Shown: one piece after another, positions 21,725-58,108 of the stretch | Position numbering within the stretch: position 1 is the stretch's first letter | How the letters are laid out: each line of letters begins with the position of its first letter | The notes under the pieces: model-generated | Seen by the model: only the letters and a program-made list of their open reading frames with translations | What the model was told of the DNA's origin: nothing | The model's database searches: none | Program-made: the position numbers and the translations under genes | Assembly: GCA_027972325.1 (NCBI GenBank) | Contig: JAPMOS010000001.1 | Span: forward strand, 26,001 to 90,000 | Origin: Paratrimastix pyriformis | Taxonomy: Eukaryota > Preaxostyla > Paratrimastigidae | DNA: 64,000 nt | Direction: 5' to 3'

Positions 21725-22552
21725 CGACAGCACAAGACAACACGGACCGCCAAAGTTCCAGGACTCGCGAATCTTCTCCTCGTTGAGGAAGCGCTTGTAC
21801 TTCTCGTCCCATCAACATCAACATCAACATCAGCAACAACAACGACGACGACTCACAAGACAACACGGACCGCCAAAGTTCCAGTACTCGCGAATCTTCT
21901 CCTCGTTGAGGAAGCGCTTGTACTTCTCGTCATGCAGGGCCGGCTCGAGCAGGGCGTCCTTGAAGTAGATGCCGGGCTCGACCGTGAGCACCATCCCGGG
22001 GGCCAGGATGCGACGGGTGCGGAGGGACCGGATGCCGGGCTCCTGGATGCGTTCCACGCCCTTGGGATAGCCGCCCACGTCGTGGACGTCGAGGCCCAGC
22101 TGGTGGCCCAGGCCGTGCATGTAGAACAGGGCCACGACGTGGTTGGCCAGGAGCTCGTCCACGGTACCCTTCAGGAAACCTGTGCGTGTGTGCGTGTGTG
22201 GGCAGAGGGACGATGTGAGGATGATGGTGGTGTGCCCTGTGATGGTGTGTTGCGATGGTTGTGATGCTGACGATGGTGCGTCTATTATGTCAAGGTGCAC
22301 GTCACGTTCAAATGGCGGGGCGGACCGGCGGCAAGGAGGCCCTCGGCCGTGACGCGCATGGAGAGCCGGTGCATGTCGGTCCAGTCAACGCCAGGCCGCA
22401 TGTGTTCGATGATGGTCTTGTGGACCCGCAGCACAATGTCGTAGATGACGCGCTGCTGGGGGGTGAAGTGACCGCTGGCGGGGAAGGACCGCGTAATGTC
22501 GGCCGCGTAGTTGCGGAACTCGTTGCCCGCATCGAGGAGGAAGAGCTCGCTG

Positions 22553-22583
<31 letters not shown>

Positions 22584-22709
22584 GGGGGGGGGATGGGCGG
22601 GGAGGAAGCAGCAGTCCCGGGATGAGGAACAGCGCACGGCACGGAGTGTGGATGCTGGTGGTGGTGGTGGTGGTGGTGGTGGTGGTGGTGGTGGTGGTGG
22701 TGGTGGTGT

Positions 22710-22740
<31 letters not shown>

Positions 22741-23818
22741 GGTGGAACAGACCCCTCGTTCAGCACCTTGTTGTTATCGACATAGTGCAGGGTGGCGGAC
22801 ATCTTGCCGGCGGCGCAGATGGGGTTGTAGGCTTGCAGCTACGGGATAGAGCAGACCAGAACCGACATTGACGGATTTTGGTGGCTGTGGACGGGGGGTG
22901 CTGCAGACCTTGGCATGGGGGCCGCCATGCTTGTAGGACTCGGCGAGCCAGAGGGCCTCGAGCTCGTACTCCTTCATGCCGGGGCGAAGCTGGCGCAGAA
23001 CTTCCTTGAAGCCCTCGCTGGCAATCCGGGAGGCCTCACGCATGATGGTGATCTCAGCGGGGGTCTTGCACACACGAGATTCCTATTCAAAAAAAAAAAA
23101 AAAGGAAAATTGTCTCGTGCGCAAAATCAAAAAAGAGATCTCCACAGACGTGAAGGACTTCGCGGAGGATGGCATGGTCCACCGCCACGGTGGCAGGGAG
23201 GGCCAGTTCGGCCTCCTGCTCGTGAGTCATGTAGTTGAGGACGAAAACCTTCGAATCGGCAGTCATGCCACGAGCAAGCTCGCCAACAACAGTCTTAAGT
23301 TCCTCGGTGTAATGGATCACATCGGGATGGTAGCGGGCGTTCTTCTCCTCGAGGGACAGGACAGTCATCCACACTTTATAGTCCTCAGGGATGCGGGGCA
23401 TGAAAAGGTGGTAGCACTTGTTGGTAAGGTCAAGAACGGCCCAGCAATCTATTGGAAGAGGAGCGTGGAAGCTCTAGATTTGATAGAAATTCAAAAAGAA
23501 ACAAACCGGGCTCGTTGACACCAGTCAGGTAGAAAAAGTTGGAATCCTGACGGAAAAGCTCCTCACGATCGGAGTCAATGCGGCAATTCTCCGGAAGACC
23601 CTTGAGAATGGCAAGGCCCTTATGGTTCATCAGAGAAAAGAACCGGGCACGAGTCTCGACGGTGAAATCAAGAGTGGCGGGATTCATAACGTAAAGAAAA
23701 CCCTGTGTGGAAGGAGGAAGAAGTCAGCGATCCCGAACAAAAAAGAAAGTCGCACCTGGGGTGTCGATAACCGAGCGGTGAGATCAGCAATGGTCCTGTC
23801 AAAGATCCCAACTCTCAT
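21352..23818 (-). CDS. PEPD: Xaa-Pro dipeptidase (prolidase, M24B)
   Basis: Cytosolic metalloenzyme that splits X-Pro dipeptides. Eight exons close in frame: complement of 21352-21467, 21871-22179, 22326-22549, 22753-22838, 22909-23082, 23150-23448, 23507-23702, 23756-23818 (488 aa; human PEPD 493). The N-terminal domain has [20 protein letters not shown]. The pita-bread domain supplies the five metal ligands: Asp in LLDAGNE, Asp in ADITRSFP, His in [14 protein letters not shown], Glu in TVEPGIYF, and Glu in [20 protein letters not shown] and EPGIRSLRT match the prolidase subfamily rather than aminopeptidase P or methionine aminopeptidase. Introns carry G runs (22567-22591, 22722-22741) and a (GGT)n array (22656-22706). 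The 5' end of its last intron holds a partial copy of the preceding exon edge. Confidence 0.95.
21731..21930 (-). repeat. Duplicated exon 3' edge plus donor site in prolidase intron
   Basis: A block of about 78 bp is present twice (about 21731-21808 and 21852-21930), separated by CAA/GAC-rich repeats. It covers the end of prolidase exon 7 (codons for [18 protein letters not shown]) and the start of the following intron. The copy inside the intron reads ESWNFGG and has the same donor but no obvious acceptor before it. Confidence 0.85.
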
Positions 23819-24076
23819 TGTCCCCGTTTCCCCCCAACTCTCGGGTTCAGAACCAGTATCGGGAAAGTTTGTTGGAGCCGAGCAAAAAAATCAACAGGCA
23901 AAAAACAAAGAGAAATACAACATGGGATGAAATAAAAAGCGAGATCGGGCCGCCGATCTCTCGCCACCACGTACGCACAAGACGGACCAAACATCAGAAC
24001 GAGAACCACCGGGAAAAGAGAATGGAGGGTGGGTGGGGTGGGGTGGGGTGGAGAGTGGGTGAGGGAAGCCAATTTA

Positions 24077-48932
<24,856 letters not shown>

Positions 48933-49158
48933 CTGAAGGGAGGATTTCCCTCAAGGGCCACACGAAGCAAAAGGCGGTTCGGGAAAAATAGCCGATAGAG
49001 CGGAGAGGTAATCGAGAGGAACGGAATGTTCGAATTACCAATTTCCGCTCGGGTTGTTTTGGGGAGGCTCATTGATCGGTCCTTTTGCCCCGCTTCCCTC
49101 ATCTTCCATTTTTCGGAGAAAGCGAGAGTGGAAAAACAGCTGATGCTGATGAATCATG

Positions 49159-49983
49159 TTACCGCGAAACTGCCGGTGGGATTGACTGGGGTTCCAAAGG
49201 AGGAATATCGTCGTCATCTCCCTCGGGGACGCTGGAAGGCACAGGTTCGTAGCCCTAAATCGAGAAGAGTTTGTTTTGTAATATGAAAGATCGACAACAA
49301 CAGACGACAGCCATGGGGTCTTCCGGCGTCTCTGGCAGGGAAGCCGGGGTTTGTGGCTGTTGTGAAAGGGCCGGAGTTGCTGGAGCACGAGCATCCGCCG
49401 AAACAGAAGTCGACGATGCACCACCTTCCAATGGTAATGGGGCGCCTGACGGCTTGGGCTCTTGCTGTTCCTGGATGCTATAAGTCCAAGCAGCGATGGT
49501 CTGTTCCACACGGGAGATGGCCTGCTCAAACTGCGGATGAACAGCCGCGGTGGCAAGTGAGCCGTCGTCAAAGGTATCGTCGTTAATGCCGCATTTCCTC
49601 CTGAATGTTGGAACGCGCCGCAGAAATGGGACAAACTGAGAGTCGTCAAGCGGAGAGGAACGGTCCGTAAGGGGCTGGCTCTTCCGCCATTCGAGAAAAC
49701 GTTCGTCCACCTCGTGGAGTATGGAGAGGAGAGTGTCATCGGTCCCAAATCGTGGCAGGATTTTGTCTAATTGGTAGATATCAAGATTTCTGATGAGGTT
49801 CGAGCAGGCCGAAGCAAGCCCGCATCCGAAAAACTTGAGAAAAGCCGTCGAGGCAGGTGGAGAGAGTGGTTCCTCGAATATTCCGTTTAATTGTGTTTGG
49901 TAAATGGTAAACTGATCCAAGAAATCATCACCAATGTCCCGTGGCGGCACCGGCTTGAGGCGTTTCTGTGGGTGCTTGTGCAT
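49159..49983 (-). CDS. Unrecognised helical protein, 257 aa
   Basis: Two exons close in frame: complement of 49159-49254 and 49306-49983. I do not recognise it. It is mostly alpha-helical and soluble: DDFLDQFTIYQTQLNGIFEE, ACSNLIRNLDIYQLDKILPR, DDTLLSILHEVDERFLEWRK, DSQFVPFLRRVPTFRRKCG, and a C-terminal helix AISRVEQTIAAWTYSIQEQQ, then a disordered Pro/Ser/Ala region and an acidic end (EGDDDDIPPLEPQ). The intron has donor GTCTGT. No signal peptide or membrane helix. The small-helix pattern recalls structural subunits such as kinetochore or coiled-coil adaptor proteins, but nothing specific can be claimed. Its start codon is 20 bp from that of glucosidase I on the other strand. Confidence 0.65.
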
Positions 49984-50003
49984 TTCACCCCTGCGCGATA
50001 GCC
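49984..50003. promoter_or_regulatory. 20-bp divergent gap between start codons
   Basis: Only 20 bases separate two divergent ATGs, so promoter elements and 5' UTRs must overlap coding sequence of the partner, or one true start lies downstream. The hydrophobic leader of glucosidase I supports its ATG. Confidence 0.4.
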
Positions 50004-53000
50004 ATGTGCAGGCTGTTGTTTTTGGCTTTTGTGGCCTTGGCCAGTGCGGAGCTTTTTTCTGTACAGCACAATGAGAGCCTATTGTGGGGAACATATCGAC
50101 CGAATACGTATTTCGGGCTCAAAACTCGCACTCCCGACCCGAATCTCTTTGGGTTGATGTATTTCCAGGCTGACCGTACAGATCTCAGTCTGCGGCGAGA
50201 CCTGATTGACCATCGAACACCTTTTCATTTGTTCCTAGAAATTCGGCACACGTGCCGCACGGACGATGGGACTGTGTACGGGTGGGAACGCCACAACGGG
50301 CGCGACTTTGGGGAAGAGTTTCTCCGGGACCCAGAACTCCGCCTTAAAATGAATTTTTCCTACGTGAAGATCGGTTCGCCTGCCGATTTTGGTGACTGCC
50401 CGACAATCTTCGTTCGTAGATCAGCACAAGTGGGCAGTCCGCGTGAACGGCTCGGCCCTCGATGCATCTTCCCCGGCGGCAAACGTTTCGTTGATGTTCT
50501 ATTGGGGTGTGGGCGACGGTTACAAGGGCATGGACGGGGTTGAGCATGCCAAACATGCCCCCTTCGTGGTCGATCCTCCCGCGGCGGGCAAACCCGCCTC
50601 GTTTGCCAAGGTCCCAGTGCATTCCCCTGGCACTATCCACACATTTTTATCCGGATGCCTGCGGCGCGGTTTCGTAGGGCATCGAAGGCCCCTTCTGTTT
50701 CCACGGCGAGGCCCGCAGCCCATCACTGGGCCGTCTTGCCCTCTGTGCCCCCACCCGTCCGTCATTACCCCCCTCATGTGGTTTCACTCATATCGCACTG
50801 CTGGCGTGGCGGACACAGTGCACGGGGCGCGACCCAAGGCCACCCCGCAGCTGGACGAGATCTACGGCGCACCGGCCGACACCGGCCGCACGCACTACAT
50901 GGGGATCGAGGTTCCTGCCCAAGATGTCCGTCAGGTGGGCGGTCGACTCTGCTGGCGGTACCCGGCGGCATCACACACACCGCCGGGGATCTCATGACAG
51001 ACGCAATCGGCATTGTCATCAGCATCACCATCAGCATCACCATCAGCATCATCATCATCATCACCATCATCATCACCATCATCATCACCATCATCATCAC
51101 CATCATCATCCCAATCGCGACCATGTGCAGGTGTGGCAGGTGCAGCAGCGCGTGACGGAGGCACTGCGCGAGAGTGCCCAGGCCCCCATTCGGCGGGCGC
51201 AGAAGTTTCTGCAGCACCAGGCGCGCACCCGGGACCCCAACGCCCCGCCGCCCGAGATCCCGCGGCTGCCGGCCCTCTACCTGAGCCTCCCCGACAAGGT
51301 CGCGACCGGGGATGGGATGTGGTGGCACCGATTGCCGGGGTGATGGTGACGGCGATGATGATGATACGCGTGAATAAAAATGAATCCCATCAATCAATCG
51401 CCACATCACCGCTCGTCTATTTCCGTTCCAACGCACCCCCCCCCCCCCCCCCCCTCATCTCCCCTTGCTCACCACCACAACCACAACCACCACCACCCTC
51501 CTCCTCACCCACCTTGCTCACCACCTCTGCGTCCGTCAGATTGAGCCCCGTTCCAACGTCTACGTCTTCCAGCGGACTCTCACGGTGCCCTTCGAGGTCC
51601 GGCATCCTCCCTCCAGCCCCTCCCTCCAGCCCCTCCCCTCCATCTCCTCCGGCTCTTGGCTTCACCCCCGGACCTCCCTCTCCCTCCTCCTGACCCTGCC
51701 GTCTACCCTACCCCCCCCCCCCCCCCCCCCCACCAGGTTGAGCTCGTTTTCACCTCGCGGCTGACGGCCGATGAGGAGGCCGCGTCGCTTCCGGCCGCCC
51801 GCCAGTCCTCCGGTCCGTTTGTTGGCACGGGTGTGACCTCATGTTTTTTGTGTGTCGTGTTTTTGTTTAAACCCGGCATCCTTCGCTGCCTGGTGGCGTT
51901 CTAACGTCACGGCATTGTCATTGGTCGTCTTCTTCCCCCAACTGTGCGGCGGGTGGCAGGATCGGCCCTGACGACCCTCGTTCAGCAGCGAGCGGCGGCC
52001 TTCGATGCCCGCTTTGAGAGCATCTTCCACCTCAGGGTCTGCGGCTCGCCACGGACACAGCATCAGCAGCATCACCAAATATCACCATCACCAGCATTCA
52101 GCATCAGCATCAGCATCATCATCGCCATCATCTGCATCATCATCAGCATCAGCATCATTCATCAGCATCCAATCACCACCACCACCCAAAGACCATCAGC
52201 CTCATCTCCATCTCCATCCTCAAGATCACCACCGTCCTCATCATTCATTCTCCTCACCACCACCATCCCCCCCAGGAGCACGGCCCCTTCACGGAGGGGC
52301 AGCTTGCCATGGGCCGGCGGGCCCTGAGCGACCTCATTGGCGGCATGGGGTCCGCACCCACCCACTGCACCATCCCCCTCCTCCTACCTCCTTCTGATCT
52401 CAAATATCCTTCGACCGTCCCCCCCCCCCCCCCCCCCCCCCCCCAGTCCATCCCTCAGGTACTTCTCCGGCAGCTTCATCTTCTGATCAAATATCCTTCC
52501 ACCATTCCCCCTCCACCCGTCCATCCCCAGGTACTTCTACGGCAGCTCGATGTATCGTGACGACCAGCACCCGCCCCGCCCCCGCCCCCGGCCAGCCGCC
52601 CCGGCAGCAGATGTATCAGTGGACCGAACCGGCCGCCCTGTTCACGGCGACCCCTCCCGGTCGATGTTCCCCGGGGATTCTGGTGGGACGAGGGCTTCCA
52701 CCAGCTGCTGCTCCAGGCCTGGGACCCCGACCTCAGGTCGGTATATCGCCCATGCCCCCCTCCTCCTCCCTCCCTCCCCTCCTCCTCCCCCACACACACA
52801 CACACTTCGTTCCTTCTCGACACACACACACATCCATCCACCCGCCCGCCCGCCCGTCTTTCGGTTGTTTTGACGTCCTCACTCACTCTCACCTCACCAC
52901 CCTGCGCATCCATCACCCACTCGCCCTACCAGCCTGGATGTCGTGGCCCACTGGGTGTCCCTGATCGACGAGACGGGTTGGGTGGCTCGCGAGCAGATCC

Positions 53001-56000
53001 TGGGCGAGGAGGCAGCCTCGGCGGTCCGTCGACATCACCCCGTCCTCCTCCTCCTCCTCCCCCTCCCCCCCCACACACACACGCACACACACAGACTCTG
53101 ACGATAGTCATTCACTCATACGCTCATCTCCCCACCACACGCGTGCCCCATTCCTCCACGCCCTGCGCTGGAACTTTGTCCCCTGCGCCCCTCTCAAATC
53201 CACTCTCTGGCGGGCTGGCTCACGGGCTGCAGGTGCCCCGCGAGTTCCGGGGCCAGAGCAACACGGTGGCCAACCCGCCCAGCTTCGCCTTCCTCCTCCA
53301 GCGCCTCCTCGACCAGTCCGAACCGGCCGCCTCCCAGCAGCAGCAGCAGCAGCAGCAGCAGCCTGGCGGGACGGTCCTTGCCAGCCCCGAGGTGGCCTCC
53401 CTGTACGACGGGCCCGGGGTCCCGTTCCCCGTCCGCCCGGAGACGGCCGCTCCCGCCACGGCAGAGATGGTCATGGCACGGCAGCAGGATGAGGGGGGAC
53501 ATGTGGACGTGGCGGAGTTCTTGCGAGCCATCTACCAGCCCATGCGGTCCGCTCTCCCAGCCTGCCCTCCCCGCCCGCTCGCCCAGCGCTGCCAGCCCGC
53601 TCGCGCCGTTATGTCTCCTGTCTCCTATCATGTACTGTCGTGTCCTGTCTCCTGTCTCCTGTCATGTCCTGTTGTCCTGTCTCCTGTCTCCTCCTGCATT
53701 CTCCTGTCTCTTCCTGTCCCTTGTCCTGTCCCCTGTCTGTCCCCTGTCCTGTCTGTCCCTGTCCTATCTGGCCCAGACACACGCCCGCTTATACGCCAGC
53801 ACGCTCCATCCCCCTCCATCCGCCCCACGCATGCACACACCCGCTCTGTTCGCATCTCCTCATCACTACTCTCCGACCGTACGTCCACCCTCACCTGTCC
53901 CCCCATCCCACAGGCGGCACACGGAGTGCTTGTCCTTCCCCTCCATCCGCCCCACCACGCACGCACACATCCCACCCTGTTTTTGCATCTCCTCATTCTT
54001 GCTCTCCGTCCCCCCATCCACAGGCGGTACACGGAATGGATGTACCAATCCCAGCGCGTCCCAGACCCATCCGTCTTCCCCGCTTCGCCCATCGATGGCG
54101 GTCCGTCCGCGTCCATCCCCACATCATTCACCACCCACGACTGCCGCCGCCGCCGACAGCACCCCAGGCCGCTCCGCGATGTCCCGCCCCCATCTCCGCA
54201 TCCCTGATCTGCCCACTCACTAGCATGACCACCTCGATATGACCCTGTGATTCCATCATCACCACTGACACGTCGGCGCACCCCCCCCCCCCCCACCGCA
54301 CACCCGCAGTCCCCACCAAGCCCCAGGAGGCCTTCCGCTGGCGCGGCCGCACGCCCAACCACTGCTTCGCCTCGGGGCTTGACGACTACCCGCGCGGCCC
54401 CGTCCTGGCCGACCCCGACCGCGAGCGCCACGTGGACCTGCACGGCTGGATGGTGGTCCTCACCGAGGTCATGTCCCGGCTGGCCGACCGGCTGGGCGAC
54501 CGGCCCCAGGCCCAGATCTACACGGCCCGGCTGGCCCGGCTGCGCCGCGACCTGGCCCTGAGTCACTGGGACCCGGCCCGGGGCTGTATGCCGATCGGAT
54601 CTACGCCACCCGGGAGGCGCTCTCGCAGGCTCTGGCCGCCAGGCGCGGGGAGCTGGCGGCGGGCGGCCAGGCGCGGAGCGCCGCACCGGATGTGCTTGAG
54701 CACGGGCTGCTGCGGGCCATGGGCGCACTGGGCACCGAGGACGAGACATTCGGCTGGGTCCTCAATGAGGGTCTGCCCCCCCCCCCACCCTGCGCTCACG
54801 ACGGCGCGTGGGGAGGGGGGAGGGGGAGGGAGGAGGGGGGAGGGAGGGAGGGGGAGGAGGGAGGAGGGAGGAGGGGAGGAGGAGGGGGAGGGAGGGAGGG
54901 AGGGAGGGAGGGAGGGGAGGGAGGGGGGGAGGGGAGGGGGAGGATGGGGAGGGGATGGGGAGGGATGGGGGAGGGGGGAGAGGGAGGGGGAGGGGGATGA
55001 TGTTACTTGACTCATCTCGTTCCCTTCCTCCCATCCCTTCGCTCCTTGCGCACGGCGGGGATGCCACTGGTCAAAAGGTGTGGTCAACGTCTTTCCTCTT
55101 CTGCTGGGCCTGGTCCCCGGCCGTGCCCCTGCGGCCCCCTCGGGTGGTGCCGGCGTCAGCCCGGTCCTGTCGGCCCAGCTGAACGGCTCCCTGGCCTTCC
55201 TCCGCAGCCCGGCAAAGCTCTGGTCCCCGTTCGGGGTCCGGTCCCTGGCACGCTCCGACTGGCTCTACCGCACCCAGGTCCGTCGACACCTCCCCGGTGG
55301 TGCTTGCGCCCCCACCCACCCCCGGCATGAACACGGACACTAGCTCGCCCGGCATCTCATCCCCCCCGCGCCATATCCACCCCCGCTCACGGATCGGGTT
55401 CTGTGCCGGTGGGATGATGTTGTTGTGGGGTGGTGGGTGGCTGAGCGCAGGAGGATTACTGGCGCGGGTCCGTCTGGATCAACCTGAACTACCTCGCCCT
55501 GCGGGCCCTCCACCGGTCCGTCTGTCCCTCCCATTTTCATCCCCCCCGCCTCTTTCCTCCATTATTGCACGATCGCGTGTTGATTCCATCCATTTCGTGA
55601 CTGTCCTGTGCGATCTGCGATTGTATGGGGCAGCTACGCGACCGAGCTGGCGGATGTCCCCGGGGTGGAGGCAGTCCGGGAGGCATATCAGGGCCTCCGC
55701 TCCAACCTCATCGCCAACCTGGACAAGGTCACAACAACCCTCGCACCCCCCCCCCCCCCCCCCACATCCCCCCAATCACAGTCGAGCAGCACAAAAACCA
55801 CGCTTCTCCCTCATCGCTAGCCAGGGGTCACAGCCACCAGGGGGTCACAAACACCAGGGGGGTCACAGCCACCAGGGGTCGGGGGTCACAGACACCAGGG
55901 GTCGGGGGTCACAGACACCAGGGGTCGGGGGTCACAGACACCAGGGGTCGGGGGTCACAGACACCAGGGGGTCACAGACACCAGGGGGTCACAGCCACTC

Positions 56001-56202
56001 CGTCGCGCCTCCTCCAGCTCACCGCTCCTCCCCTCCTCTCATCCCACCGCACCGCATGCCTATCTGGTGCCCACAGGAGTTCCAGCGGACGGGGATGCTG
56101 TGGGAGCACTACAGCGGCGAGGACGGCCACGGCCAGGGGAGCCACCCCTTCCACGGCTGGTCGGTTCTGGGCCTGCTGGCCATGGCCGAGATCTACCAGT
56201 GA
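50004..56202 (+). CDS. MOGS: Mannosyl-oligosaccharide glucosidase (glucosidase I, GH63)
   Basis: ER-lumenal enzyme that removes the terminal alpha-1,2-glucose from N-glycans after transfer to protein. About 15 exons. The first (50004-50373) encodes a signal sequence or signal-anchor ([15 protein letters not shown]), then [29 protein letters not shown] and [15 protein letters not shown], all GH63 N-domain hallmarks. Later pieces: [66 protein letters not shown] (Asp/Glu catalytic region near 52670-52720), [60 protein letters not shown], and the C-terminal [20 protein letters not shown] with the base Glu. A Gln9 run lies in a loop (near 53340). Two apparent one-base losses flank the catalytic exon (52655-52672). 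Introns are full of C runs and CATCAC repeats. Confidence 0.92.
51005..51112 (+). repeat. (CATCATCAC)n in glucosidase I intron
   Basis: CATCAGCATCACCATCATCA-type array, about 108 bp, with ATC on the sense strand. Confidence 0.9.
54808..54998 (+). repeat. GGGAGGGAGG purine array in glucosidase I intron
   Basis: About 190 bp of almost pure purine (GGAGG, GGGAGGGA) on the sense strand, capable of forming G-quadruplex or triplex structures. Confidence 0.9.
55820..55995 (+). repeat. GGGGTCACAGACACCA minisatellite in glucosidase I intron
   Basis: Eight or nine copies of a 16-24 bp unit (GTCACAGACACCAGGGG with optional GTCGGG) just before the last exon. Confidence 0.88.
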
Positions 56203-57119
56203 CGGTGATGGGGCCAGATCGCCCAGTGATGGGGCGAAATCTGCCAGTGATCAGACGGCGAGATCGACACCCAGCCATGATGAAGCCCAGGCATGGCAGG
56301 CAGCAGAGGGTCATGAGCCGGGGTCGAACACACACGACCCCAACACCCCCCCTCTCCCTTCCCCGACCAGCCTTTGTTTCGTTTTTTTTTTTTTTTTTGT
56401 ATCATCACGGTCCCTGAGCCACCTCACGACTGAATATGTCGATCACTCTTTGCTCGAAGCGGCTCGGTGCGCGACCGGTGCGGGGAAGGGGGGACGTTAA
56501 CAAGAACTGCGCGTACTAATGTGCCTTTGTGCAGCGGCTGAGGCCCGATCGAGTCAACCCAACGTTGGTCCGAGGTCTGATGATGATCCGAGTGGTAGTG
56601 GTGATCGGGGTGATGATGGTGATCGGTGATGGTTGGGGGGTGATGGTGATGATGTTGGTGGTGATGAAGGTGAAGTGATGAGGGTGATGAGGTTGATAAG
56701 TGGATGATGATGATGATGATGCTCCTGATGTTGGTGCTCCTGATGTTGGTGGTGATGCTGATGCTCCTGATGGTGATGATGGTGATGATGGTGATGATGG
56801 TGATGGGGATGGGGATGGGGATGGGGATGGGGATGGGGATGATGATGATGATTGGACGATAATTGGATGATGATGGGCGAAGCTTGGTGGTTCCATCTGT
56901 TGTGGGTTTGTGGGGGGAAGTCGGTGATGCGGGTATCACCGAGGTTTTCGACCCAGCCCTAGCATTTCAACGGTACTTTTTTCAGATTCTTGGACTTGGA
57001 GGCCGCAGACAGACCAGACCAACCAGTGTTTTTGGGCGTCGGACGGACACAATCACCCCCCGGTGACAAGACCGGCGGCTCCAGAACCTGTGGTGTGGGG
57101 AAGTCTATTCTTCCGGCGA
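56203..57119. other. Intergenic region with GATG repeats
   Basis: No supported gene. It contains a T17 tract at about 56382, a GATG/GGTGAT-rich stretch (56575-56860) with (GGGGAT)n at 56803-56840, and then the upstream region of the F-box gene. A short upstream exon of that gene could lie here unseen. Confidence 0.55.
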
Positions 57120-58076
57120 ATGGGACGCCGTCCGATGATCGTGCCCGAGGTCTTTCTCGTCCCTGACCTGGTTGCCATCATCCTTTCGCGAGTGGAGAGG
57201 AACTCTCTTTCTGCTTGTTTTCAAACTTGCCGGACATGGCGCAATTTGGCGAGGGACTCGTCTTTTTGGCGTCAACGTTGTTTAGCGGATCATCTGATTC
57301 GCGATGACGAGTCCATTCCGCCTCTGATTTTTGGGGGCCTCAATCCATGGCAATGCCTCTGGGCATTCCATATTAACACACAGATGAAGTTCATCTTTAT
57401 TGGCACAACGAGGGATGGGAAATCATGTCTTGTGCGACGGTATTTGGGCGATGAGAATAAGCCCCTCCCCGATTCCGGCTCGACTACTTATTCTCAGAAA
57501 TCGGTCGACCTGACATCTTTTGTGCACCTTCGGTACGATTTTTGGGAGCTGCCGCCCCATTATAAACGCTTTGCTTGTCTGTCCCTTCCATCGGGTATTA
57601 TCATCCATCAGAAATCATCATCAGACCCACTTTTGTTCCGTGACGTGGGCGCCATCCTCATCGTTTACGATCCGAGTCTCCGAGGCAGCTTCGGCAAAGC
57701 CCTTGCTCGACTGGCAGACATTCGGAGAGACCAACAAACAGGAGACATTCCCTCTGGCGTTCCATTTGCCTTGGTCTGACTCTCCCTTGGTGCCCCAAAC
57801 AATTCCGCTCCCCCCCCCCCCCCCCCCGCCCAGATCTCATCCAATTACGACCTTCCCCAAGACGACGGCCCGCCTCCCGACGAGACGATACCCAGGGCAT
57901 ATGGACCCTCCGTCAGCCTCTGGGAAAGCAGCGCAAAGACGGGACTCAGCCTTGCCGAGGTCTTTGAGGATCTTACCCGGAGGGCGATGGAGGCCCGCAT
58001 CCAGGGGTGGCGCGAGAGAGGCCTGAAAGCCATGGAGAAGGCCAACAACCACCGAAGCCACTGTGCTGTTTCTTAG
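57120..58076 (+). CDS. F-box domain fused to Ras/Rab-like small GTPase
   Basis: Two exons close in frame: 57120-57773 and 57834-58076 (298 aa). Residues about 10-60 are an F-box (VPDLVAIILSRVERNSLSAC, FQTCRTWRNLARDSSFWRQR), expected to bind Skp1 of an SCF ubiquitin ligase. Residues about 88-275 are Ras-like: P-loop FIFIGTTRDGKSC (GxxxxGKS), Thr in GSTTYSQKSVDL, a degenerate switch II (YDFWELPPHYKRF in place of DTAGQE), GAILIVYDPS, G4-like SSNYDLP in place of NKxD, and G5 WESSAKTG. The weak G3 and G4 suggest altered nucleotide handling. As modelled it ends HCAVS, a CaaX-type prenylation motif. An alternative 46-nt intron would instead join it to the LRR-like sequence from 58109. The fusion is rare in my knowledge. 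An upstream exon cannot be excluded. Confidence 0.72.
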
Positions 58077-58108
58077 TCCCAAGTCGTTGAACGTTTTCTC
58101 ACCCGCAG

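Noticed and set aside
22143-22850. Plus-strand Gly/Val-rich ORFs over the prolidase locus
   Set aside because: These are antisense readings of prolidase exons joined by G and GGT runs.
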